The position numbers were made by a program, and so were the translations under genes. Of a stretch of 64,000 nucleotides of DNA, positions 1 through 8,869 are shown one piece after another. Source of the stretch: Rhizobium sp. BK251 (GTDB lineage: Bacteria; Pseudomonadota; Alphaproteobacteria; Rhizobiales; Rhizobiaceae); NCBI RefSeq assembly GCF_004345245.1, contig NZ_SLUQ01000009.1:62001-126000 (forward strand), given 5' to 3'. Positions within the stretch are counted from its first letter, which is position 1. Every line of letters starts with the position of its first letter. A model generated the notes under the pieces. It was given only the letters and a program-made list of their open reading frames with translations. It did no database searches and was not told where the DNA came from.

Positions 1-611
1 TCGTCGGCACCGCAATGATTGACATAGGCTACGAAGACCTGGTTTTCGAAGGCACGCACCTGGATCATCTTGTCGGCGATGAAGCTGCCGGACCAGCCCT
101 CCGGCAGGGCGGTCGGGACGACGACAAGATCGGCGCCGGCCTGCGCCAGCCGGCGGACGTTTTCGGGGAATTCGACATCGTAGCAGATGAGGACGCCGAT
201 GGTGACGCCGCCGACGTTTGCAAGCACGGAGGCGGGTGGCTCCGGCTTGAACCAGGCGCGCTCATAGGTGCCGTAGAGATGGGATTTGCGATAGATGTTG
301 CGCAGGCTCTTGCCGTCGGTAACGAGAGCACTGTTGTAGACGGTATCGCCTGCGCGCTCCGGAAAGCCCGTGACGATTGCGAGGCCCGTCTCGCGTGCGA
401 TCCGGCCGATCGCCTCGGCGACTTGGCCGTCAGGAGGCGTGGCAAGATCACGAAACGCCTCGCCGGCGCCGTAGCCCGTTACCGCCAGTTCCGGCGCGAC
501 CAGCAGGTCGGCGCCATTGGCGGCCGCTTCGCGGGCGGCGCGGGCGATGCGGGAAATGTTGGCCTCCACATTGCCGGTGACGGCCTGCATCTGCAGGGCT
601 GCAAGGTGCAT
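1..611 (-). CDS. Carbon-nitrogen hydrolase (nitrilase superfamily), C-terminus cut by window edge
   Basis: Hydrolyses a C-N bond of an amide, carbamoyl or related substrate; the substrate cannot be read from sequence. The catalytic triad of the superfamily is visible: E41 in LLVAPELAVTGY, K109 in YRKSHLYG and C143 in LICYDVEFPE. The ATG at 611 gives MHLAALQMQA, the usual N-terminal beta strand. About 203 residues are present and roughly 60 to 80 are missing, judged from the usual family length. It is the last visible gene of a leftward operon with a ureohydrolase and a PotABCD-like transporter, 10 nt after the preceding permease. The context suggests an amidase acting on a product of guanidino or polyamine breakdown, such as an N-carbamoylputrescine or omega-amidase; that is inference. 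Confidence 0.88.
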   Translation of the reverse strand, partial: MHLAALQMQAVTGNVEANISRIARAAREAAANGADLLVAPELAVTGYGAGEAFRDLATPPDGQVAEAIGRIARETGLAIVTGFPERAGDTVYNSALVTDGKSLRNIYRKSHLYGTYERAWFKPEPPASVLANVGGVTIGVLICYDVEFPENVRRLAQAGADLVVVPTALPEGWSGSFIADKMIQVRAFENQVFVAYVNHCGAD

Positions 612-621
612 GTCACATCTC

Positions 622-1422
622 CTACTTGTCGGCGGGCGACATTGCGCCCAGAAGCTTCGGAAGATCGCCGAAGCGGGCGACGAGACCGAAGATGAGCGCT
701 GCCACCGCCACGAACAGGATCGTCACCGAGGCCATGGTCGGCGTGTAGCCATAGCGCAGCGCGTTGAAGATCTTGATCGGCAGCGTTTCCATCGTGAAGC
801 CGACCGTCATGTAGGCGACGATATACTCGTTGAGCGACAGCACGAAGGCGAAGGCATAGCCGGAAACGAGATAGGGCAGTATTAGCGGCAGTACCACCGT
901 GCGGAAGATCGTCCGGTCGTCGGCCCCGAGCGTCGCGGCCGCTTCCACGAAGGACCGGTCGATCGCGGAAAAGCCAAGCGAGATGGTGACGAGCGGCAGG
1001 GTGACGAAGAAGATCGCATGGCTGATGACGGCCGTCCACGGTTGGCCGTAGAAGCCGGTTGTCGCCCAGAAGGTCAAGAGGCCGAGCGCGGTGATGACCG
1101 GCGGCAGCGTGAAAGGCGCGATGCCGAGAATCTGGAAGATGCTCGCCCAGGGTGCGACCCGCCGCCAGAGGAACCAGGCAAGCGGCAGGGCGATGAGCAG
1201 GGCCAGCGCCGCAGAGAAGGCGGCAAGCGTCAGAGAGGCCAGCAGCGCATTGCGCCATTCGGGGTTGGCGAAGATCTCCCCGTACCAGGAGAGTGAAAAG
1301 CCCTGGGGCGGAAAGGCGAGCGTCTGGCGGGCGTTCACCGAGACGCCAGCGACCACGATTAGTGGAAGCGCGAGGAAGAGCCCGATGAGAGTGAAATAGA
1401 GACGCTGGAGCAGGGTGGTCAT
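622..1422 (-). CDS. ABC transporter permease, PotC type
   Basis: Inner-membrane subunit (266 aa) of a spermidine/putrescine-type importer. It has an N-terminal membrane segment, then about five more hydrophobic segments, and the EAA loop that docks on the ATPase is seen as EAAATLGADD. The ATG at 1422 lies in an ATGA overlap with the stop of the upstream permease, so the two are translationally coupled. The C-terminus is short and charged. It forms the permease pair with the product of 1419..2273. The substrate is probably a polyamine or guanidino compound, given the neighbouring ureohydrolase and binding protein; this is inferred from context. Confidence 0.9.
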   Translation of the reverse strand: MTTLLQRLYFTLIGLFLALPLIVVAGVSVNARQTLAFPPQGFSLSWYGEIFANPEWRNALLASLTLAAFSAALALLIALPLAWFLWRRVAPWASIFQILGIAPFTLPPVITALGLLTFWATTGFYGQPWTAVISHAIFFVTLPLVTISLGFSAIDRSFVEAAATLGADDRTIFRTVVLPLILPYLVSGYAFAFVLSLNEYIVAYMTVGFTMETLPIKIFNALRYGYTPTMASVTILFVAVAALIFGLVARFGDLPKLLGAMSPADK

Positions 1423-2273
1423 GCGGCTTCCCCCTTGCGTCCGGCATAGACGGTGAGGCCTACGAGGCCAAGCGTTACCAGCACGAGGAACACCGCCATC
1501 GCGGCTGCGAAAGGCATGTTCGACTGGTAGATCGCCTGATCGGTGATCAGCACCGAGAGCGTCCAGTTCTGAGGCCGGCCGAGAATCTGCGGCAGAAGAT
1601 AGGAGCCGAGCGCGAAGATGAAGACCATGATCAGCGTTGCGATGATCGTGTTGCGCAGTGCCGGCACGACGACGGTGAAAAAGGCGCGCACCGGGGAGGC
1701 GCCCAGCGTGCGGGCCGCTTCCGTCAGCGTCGGATCGAGCCGCACGAGGGCGGGATAGAGCACGAGAACGGTATAGGGCAGGGCCTGGTAGACCATGGCG
1801 GTCAGTACTGCGCCGAAGCTCGGATTGAGCGCGACCGCCTGCTTCATGAGGCCGACTGCGACGAGAAGGTTGGTGATACCGGCCGTGCGCGAGAACAGCG
1901 TCGACCAAGCAAAGCCGATGATGACCTCCGAGAGCGACAGCACGGAGAGAAGGGCAACCAGCCACAGGACCTGGGTACGCCGCGCGGCGCGGGAGAGAAG
2001 ATAGGTAAAGGGGACCGCGAGCACGACGCAGCAGATGGCGACGGCAATTGCCAGAAAGAGGGAGAAGCCGAGCACCTTGCCGAAGAACAGGCTGAGGAAG
2101 CGGGCGTAATTGTCGGTGACGAAGGCGGGCTCGTAGAATCCGCCCTGCTGGCGCTGGAAAAAGGATACGGCGATCATGGTCGCGAAGGGCACCACGAAGA
2201 AGACGGTCAGCATCCCGGCCGGAAAGAACAGCGGGCCGTAATCCGCGAGCCTCTGGGGAGCCTCCCGCCTCAT
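1419..2273 (-). CDS. ABC transporter permease, PotB type
   Basis: First inner-membrane permease (284 aa) of the PotABCD-like system. A cytoplasmic start (MRREAPQRLADYGP) leads into a hydrophobic segment, and the ATPase-docking EAA loop is seen as EAARTLGASPVRAFF. The start codon overlaps the stop of the ATPase gene by ATGA, and its own stop overlaps the next permease in the same way. This tight coupling suggests equimolar synthesis of both permeases. Its length and the single EAA motif are normal for the family. Confidence 0.9.
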   Translation of the reverse strand: MRREAPQRLADYGPLFFPAGMLTVFFVVPFATMIAVSFFQRQQGGFYEPAFVTDNYARFLSLFFGKVLGFSLFLAIAVAICCVVLAVPFTYLLSRAARRTQVLWLVALLSVLSLSEVIIGFAWSTLFSRTAGITNLLVAVGLMKQAVALNPSFGAVLTAMVYQALPYTVLVLYPALVRLDPTLTEAARTLGASPVRAFFTVVVPALRNTIIATLIMVFIFALGSYLLPQILGRPQNWTLSVLITDQAIYQSNMPFAAAMAVFLVLVTLGLVGLTVYAGRKGEAA

Positions 2274-3307
2274 GACTTCAGCACCACGCAGACATCGGGG
2301 GAGAGCGTGATACCGACAGCGTGGCCGATCGCGACGTCTGGCCGGGCGCGCGGCGTCGAGACCGCGACGATCTGCTTGCCCTCGACCTCCACGAAGGTTT
2401 CGATCATGCCGCCGAGATCGCGCACGAAGACGACCCTTCCGGTGATCGGTGCCATGTCCGGGGCGGTAAGATGCACATCCTCCGGCCTGACCGATATCAT
2501 GCCGCTTGCAAGACCCGCTGGTGCTGCAAGTCCCTCGATCAGCTTGCCGAGCACGGTCATTCGGCCGGCGCCGTCCACCTTGAATTCAATGAGGTTCGTC
2601 GAGCCGATGAAGTCGGCGACGAAAGTGTCGGCGGGGCGGCGGTAGATCTCGACCGGCGGGGCTGCCTGGCGGATCTCGCCGCTGTTCATGACGACGACGG
2701 TATCCGCCATCGTCATCGCCTCGCGCTGGTCGTGGGTGACGACGATTGTCGTGATGCCGAGCTTCTGCTGCAACTGGCGCAACTCCACCTGCATCGCCTC
2801 GCGCAGCTTTGCGTCGAGGGCCGAGAGCGGTTCATCGAGCAGGAAGAGCTTCGGCGAGATCGCAAGGGCGCGGGCGATCGCCACGCGTTGCCGCTGCCCT
2901 CCCGACAGCTTCGCGACCGGGCGGTCGGCAAAGCCGGGAAGGTGGATCATCGACAGAAGTTCATCGACGCGCTTCTTCTGATCCTCCTTCGGAGCACCGC
3001 GGATGCGCAGCGAATAGGCGATGTTCTCGCCGACGGTCAGATGCGGGAAGAGTGCGAGCGACTGGAAGACCATGCCGAGGTCGCGCTTGTGGGTGGGCAC
3101 GCCGGTAATATCTTCACCGCCGAGGCGGATTGCACCACTCGTCGGAAGATCGAGACCGGCGATCATGCGCATCAGCGTGGTCTTGCCGCAGCCCGAGGGG
3201 CCGAGCAGGCAGACGAACGTACCATCCGGCACCGTCAATTCCACGTTCTTGACGGCCGTGAACGGACCGAATTGCTTGGTGACGTTCTGGAGTGTCAGTC
3301 CCGACAT
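2270..3307 (-). CDS. ABC transporter ATP-binding protein, PotA type
   Basis: Cytoplasmic ATPase (345 aa) that drives the PotBC-like permeases. All nucleotide-binding motifs are intact: Walker A GPSGCGKTT, signature LSGGQRQRVAIARAL, Walker B with LFLLDEPLSALD and the switch histidine in VVTHDQREAM. The C-terminal third, from about residue 240, is the TOBE-like regulatory region of the PotA/MalK/UgpC family. The ATG at 3307 has a good ribosome binding site (GGGGAAG). It follows the binding-protein gene after an 89-nt gap that contains a hairpin. Confidence 0.92.
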   Translation of the reverse strand: MSGLTLQNVTKQFGPFTAVKNVELTVPDGTFVCLLGPSGCGKTTLMRMIAGLDLPTSGAIRLGGEDITGVPTHKRDLGMVFQSLALFPHLTVGENIAYSLRIRGAPKEDQKKRVDELLSMIHLPGFADRPVAKLSGGQRQRVAIARALAISPKLFLLDEPLSALDAKLREAMQVELRQLQQKLGITTIVVTHDQREAMTMADTVVVMNSGEIRQAAPPVEIYRRPADTFVADFIGSTNLIEFKVDGAGRMTVLGKLIEGLAAPAGLASGMISVRPEDVHLTAPDMAPITGRVVFVRDLGGMIETFVEVEGKQIVAVSTPRARPDVAIGHAVGITLSPDVCVVLKS

Positions 3308-3353
3308 TGCTTCCCCGTTTTCTGTCCCCCTCTTTCGGAAGGCGCTTTGGGAA

Positions 3354-3372
3354 GGGCCGCTTCTGGCAGCCC
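3354..3372 (-). other. Intergenic hairpin after binding-protein gene
   Basis: A 7-bp stem (GGGCCGC / GCAGCCC, one G-U pair in RNA) with a 5-nt loop lies 24 nt after the binding-protein stop and before the ATPase gene. There is no U tract. It may protect the binding-protein message or attenuate the downstream genes; this is inferred from position. Confidence 0.4.
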
Positions 3373-3396
3373 CTCCTGTTCACAAGCCGAATGAAC

Positions 3397-4485
3397 TCAG
3401 CCGACGATCATTTCCGTCCACTTCTGGTTCAGCCAGTCGGACTTCGTCTGATAGAGATCGTAGCGCGGGATAATCGGCGGGATGTCGGACGAAACGGCCG
3501 CGAATTCCTCCGCCGTCAGGTCGAGAAGCTCACGCTTGACCGTCGGCGAGGTGCCGACCTTGCGCGAGAGCAGCGCCTGGATCGACGGCTGGCTCATATA
3601 GTTGATGAAGGTGTGAGCCTCCTCGGTCTTCGCCGATGCGCGCGACAGCGCCCAGCAACCGGAATCCTGAATGCCGCCTTCCTTGGGGAAGGTGGAGCGG
3701 ACGGGATTGCCGTCGGCTGCGGCAAGGCCCGTGACGTCGTGATAATACTGGCCCATCGGGATCTCACCAGACTTCAGTGCCTGCTCGAACTGTGCCTCGT
3801 CGCGGTACCAAAGACGAACGTTCGGCCGTAGTTCCGCGAGCTTTTCGAACGCCTTCAACTGGCCTTCTTCGGTGTCAAGGGCCTTGGTGCCGCCGAAATA
3901 GGTGGTGGCGGTCACTTCTAGCAGGAAGGAGTTGGAGACAAGGGCGAGCAAGCCGAGTTTGTCGGCGTTCGCCGGGTCCCAGAGCGCGGTCCAGGAAGTC
4001 GGAGGCTCTTTGAAGACGTCCGTGTTGGTGACGAGCGTGATGTACCACGCCACGGCGCCGATGCCGGCGATGCGGCCGTCCGGGTACTTGTTGACGAAGT
4101 GATCGATCAGGTTCGGCAGGTTCGGCAGCTTTGCCGTGTCGAGCGGTGCCCAGAGGTCGGTCGTCTGGCCCTTCAGCATGGCAACCTGCGACATCATCGA
4201 GACGTCGGCAGGGGCCTGCCCGGCCTTGGCAGCCTGTTCGAGCTGCACGAGCCAAGCTTCACCGGTCGGTTCAGCGACGGATTCGACGGCGATGCCGGTC
4301 GCCTTGGTGAAATCCGGGAAGATGTTCTTGTCGAACGAATCTTTGAAGTAGCCGCCATAAACGCCGACCTTCAGAGACTTGTCCTGCGCGCGCAGGACCG
4401 CCGGCATGGCCAGCATCGAGGCGCCCGCGAGGCCCGCGCCGAGAACGGCGCGACGGCGCAGCGGCGCGTTGAGAATTTTCTGCAT
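3397..4485 (-). CDS. Periplasmic substrate-binding protein, PotD/PotF type
   Basis: Solute receptor (362 aa) for the adjacent PotABC-like permease. The N-terminus carries a Tat-like signal: twin arginines in PLRRRAVLGAGLAG, a hydrophobic stretch, and a probable cleavage after LRAQ. The mature part begins with KSLKVGVYGGYF and follows the extracellular solute-binding family 1/8 fold. The start at 4485 is chosen because AAAGGAGAG lies 5 to 6 nt upstream; a longer reading frame to 4578 lacks such a site. It lies between the ureohydrolase (76 nt upstream) and the ATPase. Spermidine, putrescine, agmatine or a guanidino acid are candidate ligands. Confidence 0.88.
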   Translation of the reverse strand: MQKILNAPLRRRAVLGAGLAGASMLAMPAVLRAQDKSLKVGVYGGYFKDSFDKNIFPDFTKATGIAVESVAEPTGEAWLVQLEQAAKAGQAPADVSMMSQVAMLKGQTTDLWAPLDTAKLPNLPNLIDHFVNKYPDGRIAGIGAVAWYITLVTNTDVFKEPPTSWTALWDPANADKLGLLALVSNSFLLEVTATTYFGGTKALDTEEGQLKAFEKLAELRPNVRLWYRDEAQFEQALKSGEIPMGQYYHDVTGLAAADGNPVRSTFPKEGGIQDSGCWALSRASAKTEEAHTFINYMSQPSIQALLSRKVGTSPTVKRELLDLTAEEFAAVSSDIPPIIPRYDLYQTKSDWLNQKWTEMIVG

Positions 4486-4561
4486 GTCTTCTCTCCTTTG
4501 TTTGCCGGCTGGTGTCTTCACCATGCCGGCCTGTTCCCACATTCGTTTTGAATAGTTTACG

Positions 4562-5620
4562 TCAGGCCTTCGCTGCAACGGAAGGGCTGAAGACCATCAG
4601 GCTCAGAATTTCGAAGAGTACCTGAGCGCCGGCATGCGCCGTGTTGGTGGTCGCGTCATATTGCGGCGCGACTTCGACAACGTCTGCGCCGACGAGATTG
4701 ATGCCCTTGAGGCCGCGGATGAGTTCCAGCACCTCGCGGCTGGTCAATCCGCCGATCTCGGGCGTGCCGGTGCCGGGCGCAAAGCTCGGATCGAGGCTGT
4801 CGATGTCGAAGGAAAGGTAGGTCGGGCCGTCGCCGACGATCGCCCTGGCCTTCTCGATGATGGCAGGCATGCCCATGCCGGTGACCTCTTCCGCGTGGAT
4901 GACGGTCATGCCGGACTCGTAGGAGAACTCCCAGAGATATTCCGCGGAGCCGCGGATGCCGATCTGGATCGTGCGCGAAGGGTCGAGCACGCCGTCGAGG
5001 ACCGCATTCCGGAAGGGTCCGGCGTGATGGAATTTCGTCTGGTCGAAGGCGCCGCCGGTGTCGCAATGGGCATCGATATGGATCATGCCGACGGGTTTCT
5101 TCTTGCCGACCGCCTTCAGGATCGGATGGCTGATCGAATGGTCGCCGCCAACTGCGAGCGGAATAACGCCGGCATCGACGATCTGGTTGAAGCGCCGCTC
5201 GATATCCTCGTGGCTCATTTCCAGCCGGTAGCGGCTGCGAAACGACACATCGCCGATATCGGCGACCCTGAGTTCGAAGACCGGGGCGCAGCCAAGCACC
5301 TGGTTGTATGGGCCGATCCGCTCGATGGCACGCAGCGCCCGCGGCCCGAAACGGGAGCCCGGGCGGTTGCTGACGCCGAGATCCATGGGGACGCCGGTGA
5401 TGGCGACCTGCAGATTGCCGAAATCCGGTTCGTTCGCATCGACCGGCATGTAGGGAGCGGAGAGGAAGGTCGGGACGCCGGCATAGGGGGCAAGCCGGGT
5501 GCCGTTCTTCGAGAAGATCTTGTCCGCTACCTTGCGGAATGCGGGATCGAATAGCTCGCCGCCGTGGCCCTCCCCGTATTTCGCCTTCAAAGCCTGCAGC
5601 TTGCCTTCGTCGAATGCCAT
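4562..5620 (-). CDS. Ureohydrolase: agmatinase or guanidinobutyrase family
   Basis: Mn-dependent enzyme (352 aa) that splits a guanidino compound into urea and an amine or amino acid. The binuclear metal motifs are complete: GGDHS near residue 158, DAHCD at 183-187, and FDIDSLDP at 271-278 followed by APGTGTPEIGG. The histidine loop reads KFHHAGPF rather than the HGTPF common in agmatinases, so the substrate may differ (4-guanidinobutanoate, 3-guanidinopropionate or agmatine). The ATG at 5620 (MAFDEGKLQ) has AGAGGCGG upstream; an upstream extension to 5725 is unlikely because it runs through the promoter. It is the first gene of the leftward operon and is divergent from a LysR gene. Confidence 0.9.
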   Translation of the reverse strand: MAFDEGKLQALKAKYGEGHGGELFDPAFRKVADKIFSKNGTRLAPYAGVPTFLSAPYMPVDANEPDFGNLQVAITGVPMDLGVSNRPGSRFGPRALRAIERIGPYNQVLGCAPVFELRVADIGDVSFRSRYRLEMSHEDIERRFNQIVDAGVIPLAVGGDHSISHPILKAVGKKKPVGMIHIDAHCDTGGAFDQTKFHHAGPFRNAVLDGVLDPSRTIQIGIRGSAEYLWEFSYESGMTVIHAEEVTGMGMPAIIEKARAIVGDGPTYLSFDIDSLDPSFAPGTGTPEIGGLTSREVLELIRGLKGINLVGADVVEVAPQYDATTNTAHAGAQVLFEILSLMVFSPSVAAKA

Positions 5621-5717
5621 TATCCGCCTCTTGATGATCCATATCGGGCATGCGGGGGCTTTGACGCTGACGCGGCCTAAATTTTGGATCCCCCGGGCTT
5701 TTGCCCTTGTTTTCATC

Positions 5718-5747
5718 ATTATCATTGCAAATGGACCGAAAAATCAA
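5718..5747 (-). promoter_or_regulatory. Predicted sigma-70-type promoter of the ureohydrolase operon
   Basis: On the minus strand TTGATT (5747..5742) and GATAAT (5723..5718) are separated by 18 nt in an AT-rich stretch of the 188-nt divergent gap. The gap also contains CAAT-GTT-ATTG at 5752..5762, a possible half-site for the LysR regulator. This is a pattern match only. Confidence 0.45.
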
Positions 5748-5808
5748 TTGACAATGTTATTGAAAATGATGTGAGAAAAATTCACCACTGCCGTCGTTGG
5801 AGCCTGCC

Positions 5809-6822
5809 GTGTCAAACCGCCTGCCACCCCTGAACCCCCTGCGTGCCTTCGAGGCGACGGCAAGGCGTGGATCGGTCTCGGCAGCGGCGCGCGAGCTGAA
5901 CGTCACCCACGGCGCCATCAGCCATCAGATCAAGGCGTTGGAGGAATCGCTGAACGCCGTGCTCTTCGAACGCGGCGGCAAGCGGCTGAAGCTGACATCC
6001 CAAGGGGCGCTTCTCCTGCCGGCGGTCACGCAGGCCTTTGGCGAAATTGCTGCCGCGACCGCGCTGATGAAGCGGCCCGCCACCAGCGGCGAGCTGACGG
6101 TTACCTGCGTGCCCGCGCTTCTTTCCTTTTGGCTGATTCCGCGGCTGAGCAGCTTCACCGAGCAATATCCTGACGTGCGCCTCACACTGATCGCCTCGAA
6201 CGATACCGACCAGTTGCATTCGCCCGCGGTCGATATCTGCATACTTTATGGCGATGGCAACTGGCCTGATGTCTGGTCGCGACTGTGGAGCAATCTGCGC
6301 CTCTTTCCGATCGCTAGTCCGACGCTCGTCAACAGCCGGCCGTTGCGCTCCGTACGCGATCTCTCCGACCACGTGATCTATCATGGCGACGACGGGAGGG
6401 AGTGGAACACGTGGCTGACCGCAGCCGACGCGAAGGACCTCGTTCGCGGGCGTCAGCACTTTATGAGCGATGCGCGGCTTTCGACCGAGGCGGCGCTCCA
6501 CGGGCAGGGGATCGCCTTGGGCGACACGATCACCGCGAGTAACCTCATCGCCAAGGGTGAGTTGATCGTGCCCTTTGATCTCACCGTTCCCGCCAACGAT
6601 GCCTTTTATGTTGCCTGCCGGCATGAACTGCGGGCGGCACCCATCGCCAGGGTATTCATCGATTGGTTCTTTGCCTCGCTCGAGGCTGACAGCCTGCCGG
6701 AGCCGCAGACCTCGGCACGCACGCTCCTGAGGGGGCGCAATCCCCAGGCCAGCTACCAGCCGGTGTCCTCGCCGGGACGCAGATTGGCCGGACAAGCACA
6801 GAAACGAAAATCCCGGGCCTGA
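5809..6822 (+). CDS. LysR family transcriptional regulator (GcvA-like)
   Basis: DNA-binding regulator of 337 aa. The winged helix-turn-helix occupies about residues 8-65 (LRAFEATARRGSVSAAAREL, then THGAISHQIKALE), followed by the periplasmic-binding-like effector domain. The C-terminal tail of about 40 residues after LEADSLPEP is rich in R, Q and S and is longer than usual. The GTG at 5809 is chosen because GGAG ends 6 nt upstream; a TTG at 5797 would add four residues. It is divergent from the ureohydrolase operon and probably controls it with the guanidino or polyamine substrate as effector. It is followed by an aminotransferase gene on the same strand. Confidence 0.9.
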   Translation: MSNRLPPLNPLRAFEATARRGSVSAAARELNVTHGAISHQIKALEESLNAVLFERGGKRLKLTSQGALLLPAVTQAFGEIAAATALMKRPATSGELTVTCVPALLSFWLIPRLSSFTEQYPDVRLTLIASNDTDQLHSPAVDICILYGDGNWPDVWSRLWSNLRLFPIASPTLVNSRPLRSVRDLSDHVIYHGDDGREWNTWLTAADAKDLVRGRQHFMSDARLSTEAALHGQGIALGDTITASNLIAKGELIVPFDLTVPANDAFYVACRHELRAAPIARVFIDWFFASLEADSLPEPQTSARTLLRGRNPQASYQPVSSPGRRLAGQAQKRKSRA

Positions 6823-6847
6823 CCCGGCAAGTCGACAGGAAATGCCC

Positions 6848-8020
6848 ATGCCTCACTACAATCCCCTGGTCGAGAAGCTCGTACCGCCACCCATCCCTTC
6901 CGTGCTCGCGTGGTCGAAGGCTTACAAGGGAGAGAAGGGTCCGCTCATCGATCTCTCGCAGGCCGTGCCCGGCTACCCCGCCCATCCGGAAATGCTGGCG
7001 CTTCTCGGCAAGTTCGCCGCGTCGCCCGCCTATGCCGGCTACGGCCCGATCGAGGGTGAGCCGGTACTGCGTAATGTATATGCCGAGCACATCGCTGCAC
7101 TTTATGGCGCGGATCTTGTCGCCGCCAATGTCCACGTCACCGCAGGCTGCAACCAGGCTTTCGCTTGTGCGGCCATGGCCGTCGCAGGTCCGGGCGATGC
7201 GGTGTTGATGACCAATCCCTACTATTTCAACCAGGAAACGACGCTTGCCATGTTTGGCGTTCGCACCCGTTTCGCTCCCTGCGAGGCTTCGAACGGCTTC
7301 CTGCCTGATATCGCCTCGCTCTCGGTGGCGATTACGCCCGATGTGCGGGCACTGGCGCTTGTATCGCCCAACAATCCCACCGGCGCCGTCTATCCGCCGG
7401 ACCTGATCGGCGAGATCTTCGACCTTTGCTGGGAACGCGGCATCTGGCTCATTCTCGACGAGACCTATCGCGACTTCCTGCCCGAGGGTGCGGATCGCCC
7501 ACACGACCTATTTGCGCGGGAGGGATGGGAAGACACGCTGATCGGTCTCTACAGCTTCTCGAAGTCCTTCTGCATTCCCGGCCATCGGCTCGGCGCGATC
7601 ACCGCCGGTGCCGAAACGGTCGACCAGATCGCAAAGATCATGGACAACCTGCAGATATGCGCGCCTCGCGCACCGCAGGCAGCCGTCGCCAAGGCGCTTC
7701 CCGACCTTGCGGAATGGAGAGATGAAAACAGGCGTGAGATCGCCCGCCGTGCCGCAGCGCTGCGCGCGACGATGCAGCAGATACCGGATTGGCAGATCGG
7801 GGCAGTCGGGGCCTATTTCGCCTTTGTCCGCCATCCCTTCGAGGGTCGGAGCGCTTCGGAGGTCGCCGAGGCACTTGTTCGCGAAGCGGGGATCCTCTGC
7901 CTGCCCGGCAGCTATTTCGGGGAAGGCCAGGAACGCTATCTTCGGTTTGCCTTTGCGAACGCCGATGTGGCGACGATCGCCATGATCGGGCAGCGGCTCC
8001 CTGGGTTGCACATGGCCTGA
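6848..8020 (+). CDS. PLP-dependent aminotransferase, class I/II
   Basis: Fold-type I aminotransferase of 390 aa. Visible motifs are SPNNPTGAVYP (substrate and cofactor contacts), DETYRDF (the Asp that binds the PLP ring) and YSFSKSFCIPGHRLG, where K239 forms the Schiff base. The ATG at 6848 lies 7 nt after ACAGGA; an ATG two codons earlier is too close to that site. It starts 25 nt after the LysR gene, so the two are probably cotranscribed. With a ureohydrolase and an amidase nearby it may act on arginine, agmatine-derived or gamma-amino acids; the substrate is not determined by sequence. Confidence 0.9.
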   Translation: MPHYNPLVEKLVPPPIPSVLAWSKAYKGEKGPLIDLSQAVPGYPAHPEMLALLGKFAASPAYAGYGPIEGEPVLRNVYAEHIAALYGADLVAANVHVTAGCNQAFACAAMAVAGPGDAVLMTNPYYFNQETTLAMFGVRTRFAPCEASNGFLPDIASLSVAITPDVRALALVSPNNPTGAVYPPDLIGEIFDLCWERGIWLILDETYRDFLPEGADRPHDLFAREGWEDTLIGLYSFSKSFCIPGHRLGAITAGAETVDQIAKIMDNLQICAPRAPQAAVAKALPDLAEWRDENRREIARRAAALRATMQQIPDWQIGAVGAYFAFVRHPFEGRSASEVAEALVREAGILCLPGSYFGEGQERYLRFAFANADVATIAMIGQRLPGLHMA

Positions 8021-8245
8021 GCCGGTTCGTCACCGCTCCGGCACCGCCTGCTACAATTGCAACCAGTTCAAACTCTCCGGAAATCGGCGGCTAACGCGGG
8101 CCGCTGAACTTTCACATTCATTCGGACGTCATGCGGGCATTCGGTCCGCACCGGTGGAGCGCATTCGCCGCAAGTTGTGACGTCCATTCCGAACAATGCA
8201 GTGCCTTCGAGCGCTGCTGTTGAGGATTGTGACAGGAGAGACTAA

Positions 8246-8806
8246 ATGCTGCTGGTGCCCGCAACCACTGCCGATATCGGCGATATCGTGGAACTCGTCA
8301 ACAAAGCCTATCGGGACGAGAATCCGAAGGGCGGTTGGACCGACGAAAGGGAACTGCTTGCCGGCCCGCGGATCGGCGAGGAGAGGCTTGCAGACATGAT
8401 CGCCCACGAGAACTGCGTGGTGCTCCTCTGCAGGCGGTACGAGGATGCGAAGCTGATCGGCTGCGTTGCCGTGAAGGAAATGGAGCACGGAATGTGGCAT
8501 CTCTCGCTCCTCGCAGTCGATCCGGCGCTGCAGGCGGCGGGTCTCGGACGCGCAATTCTCACGGCGGCCGAAAAATATGTTCTCGAACGCGAAGGACGAT
8601 CCATACAGATTACGGTGATCGGCCTCCGCAAGAGCCTCCTGGAGTGGTATGTCCGGCGCGGCTATGCGCAAACGGGTGTCATCGAGGTTTTTCCCTACGA
8701 CGACGAAAGCGTCGGCACGCCCCTTCGCCAGGATCTCAGCCTCATCGTGCTGCGCAAATCGCTGGATCGGCCCACGTCGCTGCGATCGCGGGAGACATAT
8801 TTTTAG
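8246..8806 (+). CDS. GNAT family N-acetyltransferase
   Basis: Small acetyl-CoA-dependent acyltransferase (186 aa). The core fold is recognisable: LVPATTADIGDIVELVNKAY (beta1-alpha1), then LSLLAVDPALQAAGLGRAIL, which holds the Q/RxxGxG/A acetyl-CoA loop in the form QAAGLGRA, and the C-terminal EWYVRRGYAQTG that is typical of the family. The start has a clear site, ACAGGAGAG, 6 nt upstream. A 225-nt gap separates it from the aminotransferase and it probably has its own promoter. The acceptor substrate is unknown. Confidence 0.88.
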   Translation: MLLVPATTADIGDIVELVNKAYRDENPKGGWTDERELLAGPRIGEERLADMIAHENCVVLLCRRYEDAKLIGCVAVKEMEHGMWHLSLLAVDPALQAAGLGRAILTAAEKYVLEREGRSIQITVIGLRKSLLEWYVRRGYAQTGVIEVFPYDDESVGTPLRQDLSLIVLRKSLDRPTSLRSRETYF

Positions 8807-8869
8807 CCAAATTTTGTCGCAGAAAGTTCGCGCTTGTGCCACAATCTGGCAGCAACGGGGGGAACGAGA

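Noticed and set aside
2321..3394. 357-codon open frame on the plus strand
   Set aside because: Antisense to the PotA-type ATPase gene, which has all ABC motifs.
8124..8185. Inverted repeat GGACGTCA / TGACGTCC with a 46-nt spacer upstream of the GNAT gene
   Set aside because: Arms are exact but far apart, with no promoter elements or regulator gene nearby; chance is plausible.
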